Assembly (NCBI RefSeq): GCF_021233355.1
Contig: NZ_CP089507.1
Location: forward strand, 1,426,001-1,490,000
Reading direction: 5' to 3'
Source of the DNA: Luteimonas fraxinea
GTDB lineage: Bacteria > Pseudomonadota > Gammaproteobacteria > Xanthomonadales > Xanthomonadaceae
DNA length: 64,000 nucleotides
Shown: positions 52,740 through 60,965 of the stretch, piece by piece
Layout of the letters: each line of letters opens with the position of its first letter
How positions within the stretch are numbered: position 1 is the stretch's first letter
Translations under genes and position numbers: made by a program
The notes under the pieces: generated by a model
The model's input: the letters and a program-made list of their open reading frames with translations, nothing else
The model's database searches: none
Told to the model about the DNA's origin: nothing

Positions 52740-54068
52740 TCAACGACGCTGCGATTTCAGCCAGTCCGCGGCGATGTCGATCGCGTCCTGCGAGGCCTCC
52801 ACTGGAACTTCCGGTGGAACGCCGTCCGGATACGCCTGTCCCGCGCGATCGGCGAACACTGCAGTCGTGAGCATCAGCACGCTGCCATCGGGCAGAGGGA
52901 ACGTCTGGTTCGAGGTCGCGAGTCCGGCGGTGGTCTGTCCGAAGAATCGCGTCATGACGCGCCCCTTGAATGCGATCGCCACCGCTTCGCCCGAACTCGC
53001 GGTGCCCGGCCCGATGAGCACCGCCACCGGACTGCGTGCAAGGTCCGCACTGCAGGCATCGATCGGCCGGGGCTTCCACGCGCTCGACGCGCCTGCACGG
53101 TCTTTGAAGGCGCCGATGTGCACATCACCCAGCAAGGGACGCAAGCCGGCGAGCATCGGCCACATCGCGCCGCCACCATTCCCGCGCAGATCGACGATCC
53201 AGCCCGACGACGCTGCAGCGCCGTGCGATGCGATGGCCTGGCACAGGGCGGTGCTGAAGACCCGGCCGGCCTCGCGATCCGATCCACGCACACCCGGCAC
53301 CCGCACGTAGCCCACGTCATCGCGCACATGCGCTTCGATCGGCTGCGTGGCGACGGCGTCGGCGCGATAGTCCGCTGCCGCACGCCTGGGCAGGAGTGCG
53401 CTGTGCCCATCACCGAGCGCTTCGAGCACCGCGTCGATGTGGGCATGCGCCTCCTGCGGGGGCGCGTCTTTCAGCGCAGGCGTCAATCGACGTGACTGCG
53501 CCGCCCAGTCGACCTGTCCGGTGTGGAGCGCATGCGCCCGGATCGTCGAGATCGCCGTGTCCAGCAGCGTGTAGGCAGAGCCTGTGTCCGGCGCCGCATC
53601 CAATGCCTTCAGTCTCAATGCACTGGCGCGAAGAGCACCCGGCGCCTGAAGGGTGATGCCGAACTTCAGGTGCGTCGCGGACGGCGGGATGTACAGCTGC
53701 AGCGTGCGCGGCTGCGCGCTGTTCTGCAGCGTGACAGGACGGCTGCCCGTGCTGGAGAACGCGAGACGCCCGCCAGGACCGTCCGCACGCAACCACAGCG
53801 CTGCTGCGCCCACACCTTGCGTGACTTCGAGCATGCCCGACAGCTCGACCTCGCGACCGCGGAACGCCGTCGCATCCAGAGACGTGATCGCGCCGGATCC
53901 CGACGGGCCTGCCGTTTCGGTCGACAGTGCCAATGCCGCACCGTCCGGTCCGAGCGGATCGCCCGAGGCCTGCACGACCGACGTCGGGTGCATCGGCGCC
54001 CACGACACCGCGGCGTGCGCAGCGCCGCTCCACAACACGAGCGCAAGCAGACATCCTGTCCGACGCAT
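52740..54068 (-). CDS. S41 family peptidase (C-terminal processing protease-like)
   Basis: A 442-residue secreted protein with a signal peptide (RRTGCLLALVLWSGAAHAA). An N-terminal beta-rich domain (about 20-190) is followed by a tail-specific-protease catalytic domain. DLRGNGGG is the oxyanion segment, TASSGEAVAIAFKG contains the catalytic Ser, and RFFGQTTAG holds the Lys partner. It lacks a PDZ domain, which is present in most CtpA relatives. It is followed by a CIA30-like gene upstream in the same direction. Its role is probably periplasmic proteolysis. Confidence 0.87.
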   Translation of the reverse strand: MRRTGCLLALVLWSGAAHAAVSWAPMHPTSVVQASGDPLGPDGAALALSTETAGPSGSGAITSLDATAFRGREVELSGMLEVTQGVGAAALWLRADGPGGRLAFSSTGSRPVTLQNSAQPRTLQLYIPPSATHLKFGITLQAPGALRASALRLKALDAAPDTGSAYTLLDTAISTIRAHALHTGQVDWAAQSRRLTPALKDAPPQEAHAHIDAVLEALGDGHSALLPRRAAADYRADAVATQPIEAHVRDDVGYVRVPGVRGSDREAGRVFSTALCQAIASHGAAASSGWIVDLRGNGGGAMWPMLAGLRPLLGDVHIGAFKDRAGASSAWKPRPIDACSADLARSPVAVLIGPGTASSGEAVAIAFKGRVMTRFFGQTTAGLATSNQTFPLPDGSVLMLTTAVFADRAGQAYPDGVPPEVPVEASQDAIDIAADWLKSQRR

Positions 54069-54129
54069 CCGGTGGCCATTCCTGTGTCCGAAGCCAGCGC
54101 GCATCGTAGCGGGCCCGGGCTCCGGGCTG

Positions 54130-54630
54130 CTATCGCGCCACCGGCCTGATCCACTCGACTTCCAGCCGGAACTCGCCGGCATCCCCATCACCGATCAGCA
54201 GTCCGATTTCTTCGACCTTCGACAGGTCCAGCGCCGGGCCGTCGAGCACCGTGCCGCGATACGTCGGCTGCATGTCGGCGAACTCGACGGTCGCTTCGAT
54301 CCAGGCACCGGCGCGGGTGTCGAAGTCGCCACGCCAGGAGACGTTCGAACCGCGATGCCGTGCATCGGTGGCGATGCGCAGCTGGTAAGCGCGACCGTCG
54401 CCACGAACACGCAGCCGCATCGCGCGCGCGCCGTCGAGATCGAACGCGCCGCGTGCGCGGATCGAGGCGAAGCCGCCGTTGTCGTCCAGCGACGTGGCGC
54501 CGGTGAAGTGCAGCACGCCCGCACGTACCTCGGCGCGGCTGCGGGAATGGCCGCCCATCACGTCGTCGTCGAGCGTGATCCAGTGCGCGTCGATCGTGCC
54601 GACCGGGAACTCTGCAGGTGCGGTGCTCAT
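54130..54630 (-). CDS. CIA30-family protein
   Basis: A 166-residue beta-sandwich protein. It shows WITLDDDVMGGHSRSRAEV, LHFTGATSLDDNGGFASIRARG and YRGTVLDGPALDLSKVEEIGLLIGDGDAGEFRLEVEWI, the conserved segments of the complex I intermediate-associated 30 kDa/NADH-ubiquinone-oxidoreductase-associated family. It has no signal peptide. Its start overlaps the quinone oxidoreductase stop by 4 bp, so the two are co-translated. The bacterial function is not known; a link with redox proteins is suggested by the neighbour. Confidence 0.88.
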   Translation of the reverse strand: MSTAPAEFPVGTIDAHWITLDDDVMGGHSRSRAEVRAGVLHFTGATSLDDNGGFASIRARGAFDLDGARAMRLRVRGDGRAYQLRIATDARHRGSNVSWRGDFDTRAGAWIEATVEFADMQPTYRGTVLDGPALDLSKVEEIGLLIGDGDAGEFRLEVEWIRPVAR

Positions 54631-55607
54631 GCGACCTCCAGCACGACCTTGCCGAAGTGCTCGCCGCTCTCAAGATACGCATGCGCGGCAGCAGCTTCGC
54701 GCAGCGGGAATCTGCGATCGATGATCGCGTTGACGCGTCCGTCGGCGATCCACGGCCAGACGATGCGCTCGACGGCGACGGCCAGCCTCGCTTTCTCGTC
54801 CGCGCTGCGCGGCCGCAAGGTGGAGCCGGTGAGCACGGCCTGCTTCTGCATCAGGCGCATCACCGGCACCTGCAGGACCGGGCCGCCGAGCGTCGCGATG
54901 TAGACGATGCGGCCCTTGGGATTCAGCGCGTCCAGCGTGGCGTCGAACGTCGGCGCGCCGACCATGTCCAGCGCCACGTCGATGCCGCCATGTTCCTTGG
55001 CGATCGCGCCGAAATCCATCGTCGACGTGTCGACGGAGACGTCCGCACCCAGGGTGTGGGTTCGCGCCGCCTTGTCCGCGCCGCGGCTGCTCGCCAGTAC
55101 GTGCGCGCCGGCCGCCTTGGCCATCTGGATCGCAGCCACGCCGATGCCCGACGTCGCGCCGTGCACCAGCAGCCATTCGCCCGGCTGCAACGCGCCGTGT
55201 TCGAACACGTTGGCGTACACGGTGAACACGGTTTCCGGCAGCGCTGCGGCATGCGCCCAGTCGAGTCCGTCCGGGATCGGCAGCACGTGACGCGCATCGG
55301 CCACCGCGTACTCGGCGTAGCCGCCACCGCCCAGCAACGCGCAGACGCGATCGCCTTCCTTCCAGCGCCCCGCGCCGCGCACGATTTCGCCTGCGACTTC
55401 GAGGCCCAGCGTGTCGGGTGCACCGGGCGGCGGCGGGTACGTGCCGCCGCGCTGGGCGATGTCCGGGCGATTGACGCCGGCCGCGCGCACGCGGATCAGC
55501 ACTTCGCCGTCGTCGGGCACCGGCCGCGGCAGCTGCACCGGATGCAGCGCGTCGGCATCGCCGGTGCCGCCGCGGATGGCGATGGCGGTCATGGTCGGCT
55601 CTGGCAT
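54627..55607 (-). CDS. NAD(P)H quinone oxidoreductase (zinc-free MDR family)
   Basis: A 326-residue medium-chain dehydrogenase of the PIG3/QorA type. It has VRAAGVNRPDIAQRGG, the cofactor motif HGATSGIGVAAIQMAK and LDMVGAPTFDATLDALNPKGRI, and no structural zinc cysteines. It ends with YLESGEHFGKVVLEVA, the usual C-terminus. It probably reduces quinones or enones with NADPH. A start at 55607 (MPEPTMTAIAI) is used; the internal Met at residue 6 is an alternative. It forms a two-gene unit with the CIA30-like gene. Confidence 0.92.
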   Translation of the reverse strand: MPEPTMTAIAIRGGTGDADALHPVQLPRPVPDDGEVLIRVRAAGVNRPDIAQRGGTYPPPPGAPDTLGLEVAGEIVRGAGRWKEGDRVCALLGGGGYAEYAVADARHVLPIPDGLDWAHAAALPETVFTVYANVFEHGALQPGEWLLVHGATSGIGVAAIQMAKAAGAHVLASSRGADKAARTHTLGADVSVDTSTMDFGAIAKEHGGIDVALDMVGAPTFDATLDALNPKGRIVYIATLGGPVLQVPVMRLMQKQAVLTGSTLRPRSADEKARLAVAVERIVWPWIADGRVNAIIDRRFPLREAAAAHAYLESGEHFGKVVLEVA

Positions 55608-55717
55608 GGCGAGCTCCTGCGATCGCGAGCGGGGCTCGCAGAGGACGTCACCGTAAACGCGCGTGCGTTGCGATCAGGTGTGGCCGCGTCTGGAAGGCGG
55701 CATGCGTTGCCCGCCCA

Positions 55718-56134
55718 TCAGTTGACCGTCTGCGCCGATCCCATCCGGCGGAACGGCCGATGCCGCGTGACGACCAGCATTTCCACCCCGTGCACCGGCC
55801 CCAGCGAGCGGGCATCGTAGTGCTCCAGCGTGTCGGCATGCCGCACGCGACACCATCGGCTGAAATGCGCATACCACGCCAGGTCACCCGGTCGATTGCT
55901 GCGCGCCAGAAAATCATCGAGCGCGAACATCTTCGACTCGTGACCCAGCGGCGTCTCTTCCCAGAACGGGATGTCCAGTAACCAGTTGTACGTGTCGGGC
56001 ACGTCGTCACCCACAGCGTCCCGCCTGAAGCACGTCGGTGCCCAGGCATCGATAGAACGGCCTTCGTGGCCGTTACAGAACACCGCCCCGTCCCTCCGGT
56101 CGGCTTCGTCTGCCGGGTGTCCTACATAGCGCAA
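55718..56134 (-). CDS. Hypothetical protein
   Basis: A 138-residue frame with protein-like segments (DTYNWLLDIPFWEETPLGHESKMFALDDFLARS and RPGDLAWYAHFSRWCRVRHAD) rich in Trp and aromatics, unlike shadow frames. The true start could be later than the first ATG. The 417 bp between this gene and the XRE-DUF805 gene contain nothing I recognise. No family is recognised. Confidence rests on composition only. Confidence 0.5.
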   Translation of the reverse strand: MRYVGHPADEADRRDGAVFCNGHEGRSIDAWAPTCFRRDAVGDDVPDTYNWLLDIPFWEETPLGHESKMFALDDFLARSNRPGDLAWYAHFSRWCRVRHADTLEHYDARSLGPVHGVEMLVVTRHRPFRRMGSAQTVN

Positions 56135-56551
56135 TGGATTGGCGATGCTCTGCCTGCAGACCGGTCACCAGACGCCAGTCCGGTCACCGCTTCGACGATG
56201 CGATCTCTCCCGAATCGCGGGTCGCGCGATCCGGAGTGCCTTCGCAGCGCCTCGCTTCGGACGCCGCGAGCGCTTCCCGCGCGCGTGATGTCCTCGTTGC
56301 ACAGTACGCTCAAACCCGGCCCGCAGCGCAGTGCGTGCGTGTGGGCACTGCAGTCCGTGCAGGTTCGGTTCGCGGGACCGCCGGCCTGCCGCGACGAACA
56401 GCGCCGTCCGGCGTCGAGCAGACTGCGAACATCCCCGCCAAAGTGGCTCTGACAGGCCCGTGTCGTCCCCGAGTCGGCTCCAAGTCGTAGCGCCGGGGCG
56501 CCGGCGGCGGGAAGATCGCCGCCATCCGGGACCATCGAGCGAGGCACGTCC

Positions 56552-57100
56552 ATGCAGATCAACAGCGCTTACCTCCGCGAACTCAGGACCGGCCGGCGCT
56601 GGTCGCAGGAGCAACTGGCCGAGCTCAGCGGGCTGAACCTGCGGACCATCCAGCGGCTCGAATCCGGGGCGAAGGTATCGACCGAATCCCTGACCGCGCT
56701 CGCCGCCGTCTTCGAAGTGCCGGCCGAGCGCCTGTTGCTGGGCACACCCGCGCCGAGCCAGCCGGCCATCGCGGCGATGCGCGACGGCGTGCTGCGCGGC
56801 CTGGCGTTCACCGGCACCACCGGACGCGCGGACTTCTGGTGGTTCGCGCTCGCCGTGGCGATGGTGCTGGCGCTCGCCGGCCTGCTCAGCGAGGCGACCG
56901 GCCCGTTGCCGTTGCAACTCGCATCGCTGGTCGTGCTGCTGCCCTGGATCGCGGCCTGCACCCGGCGCCTGCGCGATGCCGGTTTCAGCCCCTGGTGGCA
57001 ACTCATCAGCCTGGCGCCGGTCGGTGGCCTGCTCGTGCTGCTGTGGCTGCTGAGTTACCCGACGAAATCCGAAACGCCGCTGGTCGCATCCGCGGCTTGA
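56552..57100 (+). CDS. XRE-type helix-turn-helix fused to a DUF805 membrane domain
   Basis: A 182-residue protein. Residues 5-60 form an XRE helix-turn-helix (LRELRTGRRWSQEQLAELSGLNLRTIQRLESG). Residues about 80-170 form a DUF805 membrane domain: FTGTTGRADFWWFALAVAMVLALAGLL, LASLVVLLPWIAACTRRLRDAGFSPWWQLI and GGLLVLLWLLS. A cytoplasmic DNA-binding domain tethered to the membrane suggests a sensor-regulator that reads an envelope signal. The 417 bp upstream contain no gene, and the target is unknown. Start by the normal XRE N-terminus. Confidence 0.85.
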   Translation: MQINSAYLRELRTGRRWSQEQLAELSGLNLRTIQRLESGAKVSTESLTALAAVFEVPAERLLLGTPAPSQPAIAAMRDGVLRGLAFTGTTGRADFWWFALAVAMVLALAGLLSEATGPLPLQLASLVVLLPWIAACTRRLRDAGFSPWWQLISLAPVGGLLVLLWLLSYPTKSETPLVASAA

Positions 57101-57137
57101 GGCGACGCGCCAGTCCTGCGCATCGGTCGCAGCGCGC

Positions 57138-57485
57138 TCAATAGCCCTGCGCCTCGTACTCGCGCAGGAACGCCTCCAGCGGCACCAGCGCTTTCGGCGG
57201 CAGGTCCTCGTCCAGCAGCGGCGCGGTGTGGCGACGCGCCCCGACCCAGCGCGCCATGAACCGTTTGGCCTGTGCCGGCGACGCTGCCGTGCCGGCGTAT
57301 TCCCTGCGCCGCCACTTGAGCCAGTAGCGGCCGCCCGGATACACCGCGCCCACCGTCTTGCCCTTCCACATCAGCAGCGTGACGCCGGCGCACACGCGCC
57401 AGTCGTAGAGCAGCGGAATCGTCCGCGGCACGCGCCGCGCCACGCCGATCTCTTCCCGCAGCAAGGGGTTGGTCTGCCATTCCAT
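57138..57485 (-). CDS. Hypothetical protein
   Basis: A 115-residue protein with an orderly sequence (RRVPRTIPLLYDWRVCAGVTLLMWKGKTVGAVYPGGRYWLKWRRREYAG). A helical second half follows (AKRFMARWVGARRHTAPLLDEDLPPKALVPLEAFLREY). It has a basic, beta-rich N-terminal half that could bind nucleic acid. It is convergent with the XRE-DUF805 gene and divergent from nothing. No family is known to me. Confidence 0.68.
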   Translation of the reverse strand: MEWQTNPLLREEIGVARRVPRTIPLLYDWRVCAGVTLLMWKGKTVGAVYPGGRYWLKWRRREYAGTAASPAQAKRFMARWVGARRHTAPLLDEDLPPKALVPLEAFLREYEAQGY

Positions 57486-57550
57486 CCGCGCAGCGTGGCC
57501 GGTGGCCGCCTCAAAGGCTGAGACGCCACGGGCCGGAAACCCGGTGCGCG

Positions 57551-59773
57551 CTACAACTCGAAGCGGTAGCTCAGCTTCACCATCAGCTGTTCGTCGTCGC
57601 GCAGCGACAGGCTGTCGTACAAGGCATCGTCGACGCCGTCGCTACCCGACTGGCGGGCGAAGCCACCGCGTGCGTAGACCACGTATAGATACGACAGCGG
57701 CGCCAGCTCGTAGCGGTAGCGCACCTGGAAGCCGAGGTTGCGGACGTTGAAATCGTCGATGGCATCGGTACCCGCGATCGCGTTGCCGGCGGGATCGAAA
57801 CGCCACGCGCCAGTGGCACGCGCGCCGATGCCGATGGCCTGCAGCTTCACACGCAGCTCCTGGCGCGCGTCGACCGTCCAGTCCATGCCGGCACTCAGTC
57901 GCGTTTCGCGACCGTCGAACGCACCGACCAGTCCAGGCTCGACCGGGCCCTGCCAGATCAGCCAGTCCGGCCGCCGGATCGCCACGAGCTCCGCATTCAA
58001 CCGGAACGCGTCGCTGACGAAATACGTGCCGCCCAGCCAGCCCGCATAGCCGATCTCGTCGTTGCCGGCGAGACCGCCACTGAAGACTTCGACGCCGTAC
58101 TCGGGCGCCCAGTTGCCTTCGCGCGGGCGCTCGTACTCGTACGTCGCGCTGAAGTTTTCCGGCAGCTTCACCAGCCCGTTGCCACGCAGCAGCAGGTCGT
58201 TGACGCCGGCGCTGTCGAGCTCGAGCTGCGCCTCGCCAGTGCCGCCATTGCGCAGCTGGCTCTGGCGACTCATGCGGAACTGGTCGCCGAGCTTGTCGCC
58301 GCGGTCGTTGTGGTTGGTGCTGACGCGCCAGCGCCAGTCGATGGATGCGTTGCGCGCGGTCTCCGGCAGATCGGTGAAGCGCTTGCGCACTTCCCAGTGC
58401 AGGTAGTTGGTGCTGTTGCGCGACAGATAGCCGAAGTCGTTGATCTCCAGCGCGTCGCCGAAATGCATGGCGATCCACTGCTGGCGCCAGCCGTCGTCCA
58501 TCTCGTAATCGGCCCACAGCGTGGCGCCGACATCCTGTTCGGTGTCGCCTGCCTGTTCGATGCGGCTGCCGAGCAGGCGTGTGCGCACGTTCCAGCGCTC
58601 GGTCGGGCGCCAGTTGTGATCGACGCCGAGCACGGTCGCCTCGCGTGCCCGGAACGGATCGTCGACGCGGGTCAGCATCGCGCCCAGATTCTGGGATTCG
58701 AAATCGCGCACCAACCGTAGCGCCTGGTAGGCGCGGCCGGTCGGCCCGTCTTCCTCGGCGGCGAACACGCCGTAGTTCGCACGGCCCAAGCTGCCGTTGA
58801 ATTTGACCGCCGCCTGGATATCGCCGGTGCTGCCCACGCGCCGCGTGTAGAGCTGCTGGCTGAAGTCCGACGGCGTGGTCAGCTCGAAGATGCCCTGGTT
58901 CTCGGTGAAGAACGGCCGCTTGTCGCTGATGAAGGTTTCGATGGCGCTGAAGTTCACCACCAGATCGTCGCTCTCGACCTGGCCGAAATCCGGATGCACG
59001 GTGGCGGCGAGCTGGAAGCGACTGCTCGGTTTCCAGAACACGTCCACGCCGGCATTGAAGTCGCGGCCCTTGCGTACGTTGTCGTACAACCCCGACACAT
59101 ACGGCGTGACCGCGAGCAGCGACTGGCTGTACTCCGGCACCGTGATCGGCGCGAAGTCGGACAGGAAGCGCGGCCGCTCGAAGCTCGCCACCGGCCAGGC
59201 CATGCGTTCGCCGGTGGAGCCGATCACGCGCGCGAGAAACACCTTGAGCGTGCGCTGCCCGTCCACGCCGTCGCGCATCGGCGCGGTGTGCCAGGGAATC
59301 AGCAACTCGACCGACCAGCCATCGTCGTCTTCGGCCACGGCATGGCGCCATTGCCCGTCCCAGTCGCTGTTGAAATCGTTCTGGTTGGTGATGATCTCGT
59401 CGGCGATGCCGCCGCTCGCACTCACGGTGAAGGCGTAGCCGGTGCGTCCATCGCCATCGAAATCGATGAAGACGTTGACCCGGTCCACCTGCTCCTCGAA
59501 ATCCCGCTGCACCTTCTGGCGCGAGCGCGTCACCTCAGGCGGCTGCACATTGCGGAACGCAACGGCCAGGCCGTCCGGCGTCGCCAGCACCCAGGCTTCC
59601 GTGGGCAACGAGCCGGGCTCACCGGTCAGCGGCTGCACCTTGCGGAAGTCGACAATGTGCTGCGCGCCCGTCCATTCGTCGGCATCGATACGCCCGTCGA
59701 TCTCGACCGCGAACGCAGGTGCGCACACGACCGCGAACGCGGCCGGCACGAAGCGAATGAACCGTCGACCCAC
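57551..59773 (-). CDS. Secreted DUF5916 domain protein with N-terminal CBM9-like domain
   Basis: A 740-residue exported protein starting at a GTG preceded by GAGGGAGAGG. The signal sequence is VGRRFIRFVPAAFAVVCAPAFA, followed by a CBM9-like beta domain (EIDGRIDADEWTGAQHIVDF). The rest matches the DUF5916 family of large beta-barrel-like proteins, with RNAS-rich loops and a terminal LMVKLSYRFEL. The C-terminal Phe-containing end and alternating strand pattern suggest an outer-membrane barrel. The function is unknown; some members are thought to be carbohydrate-related. The open frame extends 254 codons upstream, but that part is out of character and has no start signal. Confidence 0.85.
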   Translation of the reverse strand: MGRRFIRFVPAAFAVVCAPAFAVEIDGRIDADEWTGAQHIVDFRKVQPLTGEPGSLPTEAWVLATPDGLAVAFRNVQPPEVTRSRQKVQRDFEEQVDRVNVFIDFDGDGRTGYAFTVSASGGIADEIITNQNDFNSDWDGQWRHAVAEDDDGWSVELLIPWHTAPMRDGVDGQRTLKVFLARVIGSTGERMAWPVASFERPRFLSDFAPITVPEYSQSLLAVTPYVSGLYDNVRKGRDFNAGVDVFWKPSSRFQLAATVHPDFGQVESDDLVVNFSAIETFISDKRPFFTENQGIFELTTPSDFSQQLYTRRVGSTGDIQAAVKFNGSLGRANYGVFAAEEDGPTGRAYQALRLVRDFESQNLGAMLTRVDDPFRAREATVLGVDHNWRPTERWNVRTRLLGSRIEQAGDTEQDVGATLWADYEMDDGWRQQWIAMHFGDALEINDFGYLSRNSTNYLHWEVRKRFTDLPETARNASIDWRWRVSTNHNDRGDKLGDQFRMSRQSQLRNGGTGEAQLELDSAGVNDLLLRGNGLVKLPENFSATYEYERPREGNWAPEYGVEVFSGGLAGNDEIGYAGWLGGTYFVSDAFRLNAELVAIRRPDWLIWQGPVEPGLVGAFDGRETRLSAGMDWTVDARQELRVKLQAIGIGARATGAWRFDPAGNAIAGTDAIDDFNVRNLGFQVRYRYELAPLSYLYVVYARGGFARQSGSDGVDDALYDSLSLRDDEQLMVKLSYRFEL

Positions 59774-60009
59774 ACCCCTCTCCCTCGATTCCCCTCGGCA
59801 CGACGCGCAGGCTAGCCGCGCGCCATGCGCGCAGCGCCTGCCATCGGTCATGGCTACTTCCAGGGGCCTTACACAACGATGCGGCGGCCGCTTACAACGC
59901 GTACGAGCGCGCCATGCGGCCGATGGTGCAGTAGGCCCGGAGCATCCCAAGTTCGGGCCAGGCCTGCTGCATCCCCGCACCCGTGCCGACGCCGCCGGGC
60001 GGCCGCGCC

Positions 60010-60030
60010 ACGTCTCAACTCTTGAGACGT
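60010..60030. promoter_or_regulatory. Perfect inverted repeat upstream of a small gene
   Basis: acgtctcaa / ttgagacgt with a 3-nt centre, 21 bp in all, 101 bp before the gene at 60131. The 357 bp between the DUF5916 gene and that gene hold nothing else recognisable. It could bind a dimeric regulator. Confidence 0.45.
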
Positions 60031-60130
60031 ACATCCGGACACTGCTCGCCTTGGGCAGCCTGACGCCGCCCGGGCCTGAGGCGACGCAGTCATTCGCACT
60101 CCTCTCTAAGAACTGCGGCAAGGATTTTAT

Positions 60131-60364
60131 TTGAGCCTGCTCACCGACATCGAAGGCCAGATCCTCTTCATGCACTCCCGGGGCAAACGTCCGCGGCGCA
60201 TCCAGGTTCCGCTGCGCCTGCGCCCGGAACTCGAATTCTCCATGCGCCGCTCGCAATCGGCCCGTCGTGACGACGAACTGCCGCTGCACATCATGGGCGT
60301 GGTCGTCTACTTCAACGGAGACGCGGTGGAGATTGAGTCGGATAGCGGGACAAACCCGGGCTGA
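60131..60364 (+). CDS. Small hypothetical protein
   Basis: A 77-residue basic protein starting at a TTG preceded by AAGGA. The sequence SRGKRPRRIQVPLRLRPELEFSMRRSQSARRDDE is strongly basic, then ends with a beta-rich hydrophobic HIMGVVVYFNGDAVEIESD. It may bind nucleic acid or another acidic partner. It lies at the start of the lower-GC domain. No homologue is recognised. Confidence 0.55.
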   Translation: MSLLTDIEGQILFMHSRGKRPRRIQVPLRLRPELEFSMRRSQSARRDDELPLHIMGVVVYFNGDAVEIESDSGTNPG

Positions 60365-60380
60365 CGTATATGGCGGCCGC

Positions 60381-60563
60381 TTACGGCCCGCTGCCGTCGT
60401 ACTGCGTCTTCTTCTCGAGCGCGTCCCGCTTCCCTTGCGCGTCTTTCTTCTCCTGCGCGTCCTTTTTCGCCTGATCGTGATGCCACTTGATCGCGAAGAA
60501 CATGCCGGTGCCAAGCACGACCACCTTGAACACAATGAAGACTATCGGGAACCAATCGTACAT
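60381..60563 (-). CDS. Small single-pass membrane protein
   Basis: A 60-residue protein. One hydrophobic segment (WFPIVFIVFKVVVLGTGMFFAIKW) is followed by a charged tail with a repeated unit (HHDQAKKDAQEKKDAQGKRD, ALEKK). The start is supported by AAGAAG nine bases upstream. The tail could be a coiled-coil or spacer. The function is unknown. The 400 bp between it and the EAL gene show no gene. Confidence 0.7.
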   Translation of the reverse strand: MYDWFPIVFIVFKVVVLGTGMFFAIKWHHDQAKKDAQEKKDAQGKRDALEKKTQYDGSGP

Positions 60564-60965
60564 TTCGATCTTCTTCCAGGCTGCCACTCGATACCACTGA
60601 TCGCGAGGCGCACGCATGACCTCACATCTCTGCTTCAGCAGCATCCAGTTGTGTGCATGCCGTCGGATGGCATTTTAAACCTGTCGCCGAGCGCCGCCGC
60701 GCGACAACTTGTCGCACCTGTCTATTCCGTTCACTTAGCTACGGCCGTGAGAAGCGCGTCCATTCCTGTTATTGCAGCTGGCGCCGTATTCGACCGAATG
60801 CCTGGCTTGAGGTACGAGAGCGATGCAAGTACAGCCGTGCAAGCAGACGATTTCGGATCGACTAACCGCGGCTGCTTCGGCACACCGTGGCCGGAGATCT
60901 GCCGCCCCGGTTAAAACACGCAGCGGGGCTAAAGACAACCATTAGCGGGCAACACGAACTTTACG

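Noticed and set aside
56135..56551. A 417-bp space upstream of the XRE-DUF805 gene, considered for a gene
   Set aside because: Frames of up to 128 codons are present but look like shadow reading; no conserved motif was seen.
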